Assembly: GCF_014651055.1 (NCBI RefSeq)
Contig: NZ_BMWD01000002.1
Coordinates: forward strand, 402,920 to 466,919
Origin: Streptomyces fructofermentans
GTDB lineage: Bacteria; Actinomycetota; Actinomycetes; Streptomycetales; Streptomycetaceae
DNA: 64,000 nt
Direction of reading: 5' to 3'
The notes under the pieces are model-generated. The model searched no databases, had not been told where the DNA came from, and saw nothing but the letters and a program-made list of their open reading frames with translations. Of this stretch, positions 17,166 to 25,613 are shown piece after piece; within the stretch, counting starts at the first letter, position 1; every line of letters begins with the position of its first letter. Position numbers and translations under genes: made by a program.

Positions 17166-18028
17166 CAGCCGCCCACGCCGCCCACGCCGCCGCGAAGCAT
17201 TGCCCCGGTCGTCCCTGCCCTGAGTAAGGGGGCCAGCCGCGGGATGCCAGGTACGACCGCGTCCGGAGGTACGTCGAGCCGGCATGCCTCCCAGCGCCCG
17301 AAAGGGCCTCCGTCTTGCGGCACTTGGGCGCTGATCCACTCGGCGGCGACGGACGCGACTGCAGCGATTTCGTAGCCCTGCGTGAGCTGTACGGCCACGA
17401 GCTGCCATGCCGGGTCGCGGCGCATGGTCTCGTACTCGTGCCGGGACAGGTAGAAGGCCAGCCTTCCGCGCCGCACGGTGCTCTTCGCTTCGATGTGCAG
17501 CGGGCGCCCTCTCGCGTGTACGGCGATGTCGTATCCGAAACCGTCGGAGTGCGCGGCTACGTGCTCGACGCGTGCGTCAACCGCTTCGGCGAGGAGGGCA
17601 ACGAGGGCCAGTTCGCCGACGCTGCCGATGAGGGCCCGCGCCTCCGTATCAACCTTGCCCCAGACTGCGCTGACCTGCTCGTACGCCTCGCCCTCTGAGA
17701 GGCGCAGTGCCTCTGCGGCCCGCAGGGCGTCGTCCGGGAGCTCCTCAGGGCCGCGCACGAGGACGTCGGCGTCCTGGAGCCACGGCGCACCGCTGGAGGC
17801 CAGGGCGGCGCGGAAAACGAGCTCGCCCACTGCGGCGCTGCGGTCCAGGTCCTCGAGCAGGCCGTTCTCGCCGAGCCACGTGTAGGCCGCTTCGTACTGT
17901 GTGGGGGTGAGGTCGCTGTAGTCGGCGTGATGGATGAACAGCGCGCGGCACCGCGCGGGGCTGGAGGCCGGGAGCCGCTCCAACCACCGCGCTGCGGCGC
18001 GCAGGACGGGGCTAGGCGGGACGGGCAC
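17165..18028 (-). CDS. NO VEIN (DUF3883) domain protein, putative PD-(D/E)xK nuclease
   Basis: 287 residues. The C-terminal half matches DUF3883: IGSVGELALVALLAE, then DGFGYDIAVHARGRPLHIEAKSTV and FYLSRHEYETM. The GYDI...IEAKST pattern is a D...ExK nuclease-type core. The N-terminal 110 residues are a helical region without clear family. GTG 18028 overlaps the helicase end by 17 bp, making it the third gene of an overlapping operon. The expected role is DNA cleavage or recognition alongside the SNF2 helicase. There is no ATPase in this protein. Confidence 0.75.
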   Translation of the reverse strand: MPVPPSPVLRAAARWLERLPASSPARCRALFIHHADYSDLTPTQYEAAYTWLGENGLLEDLDRSAAVGELVFRAALASSGAPWLQDADVLVRGPEELPDDALRAAEALRLSEGEAYEQVSAVWGKVDTEARALIGSVGELALVALLAEAVDARVEHVAAHSDGFGYDIAVHARGRPLHIEAKSTVRRGRLAFYLSRHEYETMRRDPAWQLVAVQLTQGYEIAAVASVAAEWISAQVPQDGGPFGRWEACRLDVPPDAVVPGIPRLAPLLRAGTTGAMLRGGVGGVGG

Positions 18029-19844
18029 GGAGGTGGCCCATTAGCGCCTGAATGTCCCTCTGGTCGAGGCCGCCGCCGACGGCCGGCTCCTCGTCGAGGT
18101 CGGCGAGCTCTTGGACAGCGGGGTCGTCGAGAATGCGCCCCATGAAGAGCAGTTTGTCACTCAGCCGCTGCTCGACGACCTCGTCGAGGCTCCCTTCGGA
18201 GGCGAGCACGGTGATGCGGGTCTCCGCTTCGGGCGCGAGGCCTAGGCGGTGGATCCGGTCGAGGCTCTGCAGGAACCGCCCGGCCGCGAAGTCGCGGTCG
18301 ACGTAGACCGCGTCGTGGCAGTCGTGGTGCAGGCTGATGCCCTCGCCGAGCGTGGCCGGGTTGGACAGCAGCACCATGCAGTCCGGGTCCTTCCGGAAGC
18401 GCTCGATCTCTGCTTCGCGGTCTTCCGTGCCTCCATGGACCATGGCCGGCCGGAACTCCCTGAGGACCCTCTCCAGGGTGTTCAGGCTGCGGATGAACGT
18501 GGACCACACCAGGGTCTTGCGGCCCTGGGCAGCGTTCATCGCGACGATGGCCAGGACCTCGCGGTACTTTGGGGACATCTCGTAGCTGGGGAGGTCCCGC
18601 ATGAGGTCGAAGAGCGGGCTGCCCTCGGGCACGGCCAGGGGCGGGACCTGGTAGTTCAGCGGTTCGTAGCGGGTTGTGCCGACAGCGAGCAGGGCCGGGC
18701 TGGTCGCCGCCATCAGCATGTAGACGATGATCTTGCCGAGTGCCTGGAAGTCGCCTTCCGATCCGGCGGCCCGGGCCGAAAAGCGGCCGATGAGGGCTTC
18801 GTACACCTCCTGGTGCAGCGGTGGCATCGGAAGCGTGCGGAGCGTCATCGTCACCGGGGGCAGCCCCAGTTCGTGCTTGGTCGTGCGGGTGAACAGTGGG
18901 CGCAGCACCTGGCTGGCCTTCGCGAGGTCGCCGCCGGCTACGGCCTGCGTCACCTTCTGGCGGCCGTACCCGGGCCACACGAACCCGAAGAGGTTCTCGA
19001 TGTCCTTGACCCCGTTGGGAGCCGGGGTGCCGGTCAGGATCAACCGGTGGCGCGCCCGCGGGCCCAGGGCGAGGCAGGCCGCCCCGTACGTCCCCTCGGC
19101 GCCGAGCTTCATCCGGTGCGCCTCGTCGAGGAGGAGCATGGAGGGCCGGGCGCTCAGCCACTGGCCGAGCTCCTCGACGGACTGACTGAGGCGCTCGTAG
19201 TTCACGATGCGCACGTCCGCTGCCGGATCGGCGACCCGGGACAGCACCTCCATGCGCAGCGGCTCGCTGAGGCACTGGGTGTTCTCGTACTGCCACGACT
19301 CGTAGCAGGACTTCGGACCGACGATCAGCAGACGCTCGACACCCTTGGTAGTGCGCAGTGCCTGGAACACAGCAAGTCCGACGCGCGTCTTGCCGGCCCC
19401 CGGGACGGAGAAATTGGCCCCGTGGCGCAGCGAGAGGAGCTTGGCGATGTCCCGGCGCTGGAAGGAGGTGAGGCCGGCGGTCCACCCAGGTCCGAGCAGC
19501 CCGTCGACCTCGTCCTCCTGCACCTCGCCGGCTCCGCCGGATACCGGGTCGAGGCGTTCGGACACCGTTTGGGCGTCCGCGGCGGAATCTGTCGCAAGCG
19601 CGGCCAGCTGCGGATCCCACGAGACGCTCGACTGCGCGGGCCATGCCGCAAGTGCCACGAGGTTCGTCAGCAGGTCGTCAAGATCGACTTCCATGCTCCC
19701 GGGAGAGCGCTGCACACCGCTGCGGAAGCGCAGGGCGAGACGGCGCAGATCTGCCTCGTGCCCCGCGCCGGCCCGCAAGCGCGCCTTCGCCACGCTGTCT
19801 CCGAAGCCGATCTCCAGGCTCGCCGCGGAGGCGGGCAGTCCCAT
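18012..19844 (-). CDS. SNF2-family helicase/translocase
   Basis: 610 residues. ATG 19844 overlaps the upstream stop as TGATG and has GGGAGAG before it. There is an N-terminal extension of about 130 residues. Superfamily 2 motifs follow: PGAGKT (Walker A), LLLDEAHRMK (motif II), ILTGTPAPNG (III), then the C-terminal lobe with HGGTEDREAEIERF, LSNPATLGEGISLH (V) and QSLDRIHRLG (VI). This is a SNF2-like double-stranded DNA translocase without a fused nuclease. It is sandwiched in an overlapping operon between the ParB-like and NO VEIN genes, implying a three-protein complex. Confidence 0.93.
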   Translation of the reverse strand: MGLPASAASLEIGFGDSVAKARLRAGAGHEADLRRLALRFRSGVQRSPGSMEVDLDDLLTNLVALAAWPAQSSVSWDPQLAALATDSAADAQTVSERLDPVSGGAGEVQEDEVDGLLGPGWTAGLTSFQRRDIAKLLSLRHGANFSVPGAGKTRVGLAVFQALRTTKGVERLLIVGPKSCYESWQYENTQCLSEPLRMEVLSRVADPAADVRIVNYERLSQSVEELGQWLSARPSMLLLDEAHRMKLGAEGTYGAACLALGPRARHRLILTGTPAPNGVKDIENLFGFVWPGYGRQKVTQAVAGGDLAKASQVLRPLFTRTTKHELGLPPVTMTLRTLPMPPLHQEVYEALIGRFSARAAGSEGDFQALGKIIVYMLMAATSPALLAVGTTRYEPLNYQVPPLAVPEGSPLFDLMRDLPSYEMSPKYREVLAIVAMNAAQGRKTLVWSTFIRSLNTLERVLREFRPAMVHGGTEDREAEIERFRKDPDCMVLLSNPATLGEGISLHHDCHDAVYVDRDFAAGRFLQSLDRIHRLGLAPEAETRITVLASEGSLDEVVEQRLSDKLLFMGRILDDPAVQELADLDEEPAVGGGLDQRDIQALMGHLRARPA

Positions 19845-21256
19845 CAGCTCTCCCGGGTGGCGTTGAGCAGCCACTCGACGCCGTCACCCGGCGAGCTGAA
19901 CGTGCGGCCCGCCTGCTTGGCAAGGCGCGCGAGGCTCGCACGGAGCGTGAGCAGCGCGTCGTCGAAGGAGTCCTCATCGAGCGCGCGCTTCGCCTTCGCC
20001 TCGGCGAACTCCGCCGCGCACTGGTTCACGTAGTCCGCGGCATCCGTCAGGCGCTCGGGCACCGCGATCTTCCGCTTCTGCAGCTGAGCGTTCTGGCCGG
20101 CCAACTTCACAGCGACGTCGAACGTGCCGCGGGCCGACTTGATCTTCGCAGCGGCCTGTGTCACCTCCGCGGGCGTGAGCTTGTCGCCCGCGAGGGTCGC
20201 AGCCTTGGCCTTCAGCAGGTTGTCGGTGAGGGCCCGCGTCGCCTTCACCACGGCGGTGCCGTCCGGGACCGCGACGCCGGGCAGGCCGGGGATGAACACT
20301 GCGGCGGACTCCTGCGCGGCAGGGCGCAGGTCGTCCGGCAGCCGCTCATCGAGGAAGCGGGTGTGGAAGTCGGCTTCAGCAAGGCGGACCGAGGTCTTCG
20401 GGTAGTTCAGGACGACCATCGCGAGCCGGGACTCCTTCAGCTGCTCGGCTGCATCCGGGTCCGTCTTCGCGAGCTTGGTGTAGTCGCGCTGCAGCTCGCG
20501 CAGCTTCTCCTGGTGGTCTTCGAAGTCGACCAGCCTCAGTCCGACGCCGCTGGCCGGATCCTTGCTGCGATCGATGGCGTCGTTCACGAGCTGGTAGACC
20601 CAGCGGTCCTGGCGGAGCGTGGTGGTCTTGATGTTGAAGTCCCGTGCCACGTCCTCCGGCCGGCGCCCGTTGGCCAGCTCCTCCTCGATCGCGATCAAGC
20701 GGTTGATGTAGGAGTACTCGCGCCGCTTGTCCTTCCTCAGCTGGAGGGCAAGCTCGACGTTGTTGATGTCCCGTCGCGAAGTGTCCGCCGGCAGGACCCC
20801 AACGCGGATGTCCTTGATCCCGAGCTTCCGGAGGGCCGCGCAGCGGGTGTTCCCGTCGACGAGGATGCCGTCGGGGCTGATGATGCCGGGCTCCTTCTGC
20901 CCGAAGTCGTCGAGCTCGTCCTGGAGCGCAGTGAAGTCCGGGTCGGTCTGGGTCGGATTCGCCGGGCTCCGGCTGAGGAGGAGGGCGAGGTAGTCCTGCG
21001 CGGATTCGCTCCAGGGCTCCTCCTCCAGCACCTGGTTCTGCTCGGGGTCCAGCGTGCGCTGCGCGCGGATGCGGTGGGTGTCGGGGTTGAGGTAGAGGAG
21101 GTCCACCGGCATGGAGATCACGCTCAGATGCTTCTGCTCACCGCGCCACTCCACCGTGACCTTGGCGCCGTTCTCAGCCATAGCCTGCTTCACCCGCTCC
21201 TCGACCATGGGCCGGATCCGCTCGCCCTCGGGCGGAACACCGAACTTCACAGCCAT
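19844..21256 (-). CDS. ParB N-terminal-like domain protein
   Basis: 470 residues. ATG 21256 has AGGAGAGG seven bases upstream. The region near residue 130-150 has the ParB/Srx-fold motif GIISPDGILVDGNTRCAALRKLGI. The C-terminal half is helical, with probable coiled coil. In chromosome segregation this fold binds CTP; in defence loci (GmrSD, DndB-like and others) it senses nucleotides or acts as nuclease. It is the first gene of the overlapping operon with helicase and NO VEIN genes. It is not a partitioning ParB: no parS-binding HTH or ParA partner is present. Confidence 0.75.
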   Translation of the reverse strand: MAVKFGVPPEGERIRPMVEERVKQAMAENGAKVTVEWRGEQKHLSVISMPVDLLYLNPDTHRIRAQRTLDPEQNQVLEEEPWSESAQDYLALLLSRSPANPTQTDPDFTALQDELDDFGQKEPGIISPDGILVDGNTRCAALRKLGIKDIRVGVLPADTSRRDINNVELALQLRKDKRREYSYINRLIAIEEELANGRRPEDVARDFNIKTTTLRQDRWVYQLVNDAIDRSKDPASGVGLRLVDFEDHQEKLRELQRDYTKLAKTDPDAAEQLKESRLAMVVLNYPKTSVRLAEADFHTRFLDERLPDDLRPAAQESAAVFIPGLPGVAVPDGTAVVKATRALTDNLLKAKAATLAGDKLTPAEVTQAAAKIKSARGTFDVAVKLAGQNAQLQKRKIAVPERLTDAADYVNQCAAEFAEAKAKRALDEDSFDDALLTLRASLARLAKQAGRTFSSPGDGVEWLLNATRES

Positions 21257-21382
21257 AGCCAAGCCTCTCCTAGGTGGGTAAGCAGCCGTACGCGCTCGTC
21301 AGGAATAATGGCAGGAGCCACTGACAAGGGGCTGGTGATCACCCAGACTTGCACGTCTGACGACCTGAGAAACGGAGCAGAC
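21257..21382. promoter_or_regulatory. Divergent intergenic region, ParB-like operon / HNH-like gene
   Basis: 126 bp separate the two divergent starts, so both promoters must lie here or inside the genes. No convincing -35/-10 pair or palindrome was found by eye. Confidence 0.4.
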
Positions 21383-22072
21383 GTGACCCTCCCCGCCTGG
21401 AACGACCCGTCCTTCAAGGGCGGAACCATGATCAGGGGCGCGCTGTGGCTCGTCCAGGAGATCGGTGAGGGCCACACCTTCACCAAGGAGCGGCTCCGCA
21501 ACGCGTTCCCCGGCGTCTCGCAGGCGGACCGCCGACTCCGCGACCTCCGGTCCTACGGGTGGGTCATCCACACGAACACCGAGGACGCCTCGCTCATGGC
21601 CGAGGACCAGCGTTTCGTGAAGGCCGGGGTCGCCGTGTGGGACCCGGCCGCCCGCCGGGCAGCTGCACCCGAGAAGACGATCACGGCCAAGCAGATCCAG
21701 GCCGTACTCGCCCGCGACCACTACATGTGCACGGTGTGCGGCATCGGCAGCGCAGAGCCCTACCTGGATGACTCGAACCAGACGGCAGTGCTTTCGGTCA
21801 CCCGTCGTGTCTCCGTTCTCCTCGAGGGACGTGAGGAGGAGCACCTGGTCACGGAATGCAAGCGCTGCCGTGCAGGTGGCGGCGGGCAGGCGGCACGCGC
21901 CGACGGAACCCTCGCGGAGATCAAAAGCTTGGACCCAGAAGATCGGCGGCGGCTGGTCCGGTGGGCCGAGCGGGGTCGCCGCGGCTCGACATCGCTCGAG
22001 CGGGCATGGAACGCCTACCGCCGCCTCCCCGCAGCGGCCCAGAAGGAAATCCTCAAGGCACTTGGCTCCTGA
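21383..22072 (+). CDS. HNH-like protein with N-terminal winged helix, catalytic core degenerate
   Basis: 229 residues from GTG 21383 (GGAG five bases upstream); an in-frame ATG at 21308 is an alternative. The N-terminal part (GVSQADRRLRDLRSYGWVI) looks like the wHTH found in HNH restriction enzymes. The zinc-type pairs CTVC (near residue 115) and CKRC (near 160) frame an HNH-like region. The expected His-rich stretch (D-H-I...N...H) is replaced by AVLSVTRR and LVTECKRCRAGG. It may bind DNA without cutting. It is co-oriented with the methyltransferase 240 bp downstream. Confidence 0.6.
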   Translation: MTLPAWNDPSFKGGTMIRGALWLVQEIGEGHTFTKERLRNAFPGVSQADRRLRDLRSYGWVIHTNTEDASLMAEDQRFVKAGVAVWDPAARRAAAPEKTITAKQIQAVLARDHYMCTVCGIGSAEPYLDDSNQTAVLSVTRRVSVLLEGREEEHLVTECKRCRAGGGGQAARADGTLAEIKSLDPEDRRRLVRWAERGRRGSTSLERAWNAYRRLPAAAQKEILKALGS

Positions 22073-22312
22073 CCAGCACTGGAGACGCCTTCCTCGCCGG
22101 ATGATCACGCTGGAAGCCGTCACTGGCGCCGCGTAGACTCCCCACGTCTTGCCCGGTTAAGAGAGGCTGATAAGCGCCCATCGGCCGCCACCTGCGACTA
22201 TGGTGCTGGCGCGGAGCCTGTGCTGCCGGATACCTGTGTGTTCATTTGGGTGGTTGCAGAAGCACCGCCGCTTCTGCGCTGGAGAGCCTGGCGTGCCTGG
22301 AGGGAGATCGCT

Positions 22313-23671
22313 ATGTCGGCTGTCGGGCCTGAGAGGCCGCTTGAGGTCGTCGAGATCTGCGCGGGCGCGGGCGGCCAAACCCTCGGCCTGGAGCGGGCAG
22401 GTTTCCGCCACCGCCTCGCCATCGAGCTCGACGACAAGGCTGCCGAGACGCTGCGCCGCAATCTTGTGGAGTTTCTCGGATACAGCGAGGACGAGGCACG
22501 CGACTCCGTAAAGGTCGGGGACGTCGCGGACCCGGCTGTCTGGAACCCGGTGCTCGATGCCGAGGACCTTGACCTCCTCGCCGGCGGAGTGCCCTGCCCC
22601 CCCTTCAGCATCGCGGGCAAACAGCTGGGGTCGAGCGATGAGCGCGATCTCTTCGCCTGGGCCGTCGAGCTCTGCGGCAAGGTGCGTCCGAAGGCCCTGC
22701 TGCTGGAGAACGTGCGCGGACTCAGCGCCAACCGCTTCGCTGGCTACCGCCAGCATGTCCTCGACCGACTCAAGGACTACGGCTACATCGCAGACTGGCA
22801 GCTCCTCCAGGCGGACGACTTCGGTGTCTCTCAGTTGCGTCCGCGCTTCGTGCTAGTTGCGCTCCAGGAGGAGTTCGCCCCGTACTTCGTTTGGCCGGAG
22901 CGCAGGCCGGGGACGGCCAAGTCCATTGGTGAGCTCCTGGTAGACCTCATGGCGAAGAACGGCTGGACGGGCGCCCATGAATGGGCCGAAGCTGCATCCG
23001 GTATCGCGCCCACCATCGTCGGCGGATCCAAGAAGCACGGGGGCGCCGACCTCGGCCCGACGCGTGCTAAGCGCGCGTGGGCGGAAAAGGGCGTCGACGC
23101 GATGGGCGTGGCCAACGAGGCGCCCTCTGCAGCGGGTCCCCCTGTCATCGAGGGCCGCCCCCGTCCGAAGCTGACCACAGCCATGGTGGCCCGCATCCAG
23201 GGCTGGCAGGACCCAGACAGCGAGGTGAACGCCGACGAGGACGACTTCCGCTGGCGGTTCCACGGCCGGAAGACCAGCGTGTACCGGCAGATCGGCAACG
23301 CGTTCCCCCCGCCCGTCGCCAAGGCGCTCGGCGACTCGATCAGGAACGCGCTGAACAAGGTCGGCGAGCCCCACGACCTAGTCGAAACCGCGGATGTCGT
23401 CACCGACCCCGTTTACAAGCTGCTGCGCAGCAGTACGCGAGCACTCTCAGTCGACCAGATCATCGCCAAGCTCGCGGCCGCGGGCACTGCCATGGACCAC
23501 CCGACGGTGGAGCGGCACCTCAACCACCTCATGCACGACTTCGAAGTGTCCACGGTGACGCGAGCTAACGGGGCCGCCGCGTACAGCATCGGCGAGTTCA
23601 AAGCTTTCGTCGGTCAGGACGACCATCAGCGCCACGATCTCTTCACCCAGCACCGATCCAAGATCAGCTGA
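22313..23671 (+). CDS. DNA (cytosine-5-)-methyltransferase
   Basis: 452 residues, ATG with GGAGGG upstream. C5-MTase motifs in order: EICAGAGGQTLGLERAGF (I), AGGVPCPPFSIAGKQ (IV, catalytic Cys), LLENVRG (VI), SQLRPRFVLVA (VIII), then a target-recognition stretch and RQIGNAFPPPVAKALG (X). A C-terminal extension (about residues 385-452) looks like a winged helix (LSVDQIIAKLAAAG...VERHLNHLM), which is unusual. It methylates an unknown sequence. Vsr in the same island would repair its deamination products. The 240-bp gap upstream contains no gene I can support. Confidence 0.95.
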   Translation: MSAVGPERPLEVVEICAGAGGQTLGLERAGFRHRLAIELDDKAAETLRRNLVEFLGYSEDEARDSVKVGDVADPAVWNPVLDAEDLDLLAGGVPCPPFSIAGKQLGSSDERDLFAWAVELCGKVRPKALLLENVRGLSANRFAGYRQHVLDRLKDYGYIADWQLLQADDFGVSQLRPRFVLVALQEEFAPYFVWPERRPGTAKSIGELLVDLMAKNGWTGAHEWAEAASGIAPTIVGGSKKHGGADLGPTRAKRAWAEKGVDAMGVANEAPSAAGPPVIEGRPRPKLTTAMVARIQGWQDPDSEVNADEDDFRWRFHGRKTSVYRQIGNAFPPPVAKALGDSIRNALNKVGEPHDLVETADVVTDPVYKLLRSSTRALSVDQIIAKLAAAGTAMDHPTVERHLNHLMHDFEVSTVTRANGAAAYSIGEFKAFVGQDDHQRHDLFTQHRSKIS

Positions 23672-23767
23672 CCCTTATGGTCGCGAACCCGGCGGGATCA
23701 GAGAGCGCTTCCACCGGTGTGGGTCAAACCGGCGCCTGGGGGACGCCGTTGACGGTGAGCGCTGAGT

Positions 23768-24137
23768 CGAGGCGAGGGCTATCCTCGACACCGGCGACCG
23801 CGCCGCCGCACAGACCCTGCTCGCGCGGGTTGTCGACGCGCACCATCGGTTGGAGCTGGTCTGGGCCGACGGCGGCTACACCGGCAGCCTGATCGAGCAC
23901 TGCCTCACCGCGTTCGCCCTGGTCATTGCGGTCGTCAAACGCAGTGACAACATGCGCGGCTTCGTGGTCCTGCCCAAGCGGTGGATCGTCGAGCGGTTCT
24001 TCGCTCACCTGATGCGCACCCGCCGCCTGGCGCGCGGCTTCGAGCGCCGCACCAGCAGCGCCGAGGCGATGATCTACTGGTCGATGACCCTGCTCGTGAC
24101 CCGCCGCCTTGCCCGGCCACGCCCCTCGCGAGGGTGA
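23768..24137 (+). pseudogene. C-terminal remnant of a second IS5-like transposase
   Basis: An in-frame fragment (ILDTGDRAAAQTLL, LVWADGGYTGS, KRWIVERFFAHLMRTRRLARGFER) carries the second Asp and the Glu of a DDE transposase. An in-frame stop lies just upstream and no N-terminal half is present. It differs from the element at 13313. Confidence 0.8.
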
Positions 24138-24195
24138 ACCGGTCCGCCGCTGGGCTTCTGGCCCAAGCCAGGTTGGCACCTGAGATCATTCGCCC

Positions 24196-24540
24196 ATGAG
24201 CTACGACCTGGCCGTGTGGGACGGAGAGCAGCCGCGCGGCGACGACGCCGGCGCTGCCTTCGACGAGCTTTACGAGCGCTACCTCGATTCTGACGACGAG
24301 ATCGCCGAGCTGTCGTCGCGCATCGTGGCCTACGTTGAGGCACTCGTCGAGCGGTATCCAGACGATGTCGCCAGCAGCCCCTGGGCGTCACCGCCCGTCA
24401 TGGGAGAGGCCTCGGGCCCGATCGTCTATCTGCTCATGTCCTACAGCAGGGCGGAGGAAGTCTCCGAATATGCGGCTGCCCTGGCACGCGAGCACGGACT
24501 CGTCTGTTACGACCCCCAGGGAGAAACCCTGCGGGTCTGA
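24196..24540 (+). CDS. Conserved hypothetical protein, acidic
   Basis: 114 residues beginning MSYDLAVWDGEQP. It is acidic (DGEQPRGDD, YLDSDDEIAEL), with PIVYLLMSYSRAEEV in the middle and YDPQGETLRV at the end. The pattern recalls small proteins common in Streptomyces genomes, but I cannot name a function. It starts 59 bp after the transposase remnant without an obvious Shine-Dalgarno. It has no signal peptide or membrane segment. Confidence 0.6.
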   Translation: MSYDLAVWDGEQPRGDDAGAAFDELYERYLDSDDEIAELSSRIVAYVEALVERYPDDVASSPWASPPVMGEASGPIVYLLMSYSRAEEVSEYAAALAREHGLVCYDPQGETLRV

Positions 24541-24550
24541 CGGTCGCCGT

Positions 24551-25096
24551 TCACAATTCCTCGCCTTGTCCGGCCACGCACTGCGAGAGCGAGAACCGAC
24601 CCGGCACCGGCTCGACCAGCCACCCCCGGGCCACCATCCGCTTCGCCTTCGACCGCAACGCCTCCACCTTTGCCGGCACCACCTCGAGGCCGAAGCAGAC
24701 GGCCATCTCCTGGCAGGAAAGCGGACCTTGACCAAGTCGGTCGCGGTCGGCAAGGACTCGCAGAATGCGCTGATAGTCCACCGACAGCACTGACCGAGCC
24801 AGCCCCGCACGCCACATCGGCACCACCGACTTCGACTTCGCTGATTCCGAAGCCCCGGCAGCCACCGGCTGTTCACCGCCATCCGGCAGGTCCACAGCGA
24901 CATCAGGACCGGCGACGTCACCTTCGCCTGGGGCCAGTACCTCGCCGACACGCGAGCAAGCGATGACCCACTCGTTCCAATCCCGCTCGGCTACGGCCAG
25001 CTCCGCCTGGATCCGATCGGCCTCCTCCCGCAGTTCATCCACACGACGGCGAGCGGCGCATTCGCGCTGTTCCAGCAGTCCCACGACCGACGGCAT
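24551..25096 (-). CDS. Coiled-coil protein with C-terminal winged-helix-like region
   Basis: 181 residues from ATG 25096 (GGAGG six to seven bases upstream). Residues 5-45 form a charged heptad-like helix (LEQRECAARRRVDELREEAD...). The C-terminal 80 residues (YQRILRVLADRDRLGQGPLSCQEMAVCFGL...AKRMVARGWL) look like a winged helix. Similar two-part proteins occur near transposons in Streptomyces. The function is not known. It is convergent with the 114-aa gene, 10 bp apart. Confidence 0.6.
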   Translation of the reverse strand: MPSVVGLLEQRECAARRRVDELREEADRIQAELAVAERDWNEWVIACSRVGEVLAPGEGDVAGPDVAVDLPDGGEQPVAAGASESAKSKSVVPMWRAGLARSVLSVDYQRILRVLADRDRLGQGPLSCQEMAVCFGLEVVPAKVEALRSKAKRMVARGWLVEPVPGRFSLSQCVAGQGEEL

Positions 25097-25613
25097 CCCT
25101 GACCTCCACCGGAGCGACGACACAACAGGTCACCACTGCAACGGAACCGCCACTCCTATGCCTGACCAGCGGAAATGAAGTCCTCAAGCTCGGAAAGACA
25201 ACGGCTTCTTAGCCAGCCCAGCCGTCGGCTCTCGAAGCGCACGAGCAGCTCCCCACGCAGAGAACCGTGCGGCCGTCACCACCACATACGGACGGCTGGC
25301 CGTTGTACCGAGGGTGACCTCGGCTCACAACATGGTCATCCTAGAGGCCGCTGACCTCGCGATCTTCAGAGCAGACCGGTCTAACCCGACCGAGCTACGC
25401 GTCTATGCCTCAGACCGGGGCGACGGACGGGCGCGAGGGTGCCCGCAGGCTGCAAGCCTTCGACCACAGCTGGGCGTTGCAGAGGAGGGATGCGGACGGG
25501 CCGTTCACCCTTCCGACTGCTTCAACCTCTCGGCACCAGCGCCCTGGCGGCAACTCCGCAGCCAGCACTCCAAGATCACCTGCTGCGCGGTCAGGGCCCG
25601 CGCAGCAGCCAAG
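25097..25613. other. Gene-free stretch in island
   Basis: About 515 bp without a supportable coding region. On the minus strand at 25334-25405 there is a partial tRNA-like pattern (TAGCTCGGTCGGGTTAGA, then a possible anticodon stem), but no acceptor stem or T-arm. Confidence 0.5.

Noticed and set aside
19844..21256. Chromosome or plasmid partition ParB
   Set aside because: No ParA partner, no parS-like palindromes and no central HTH; the neighbours are helicase and nuclease genes.
25334..25405. Functional tRNA on the minus strand
   Set aside because: No pairing acceptor stem and no T-arm; only a D-arm-like and anticodon-like segment, so kept only as a low-interest relic.
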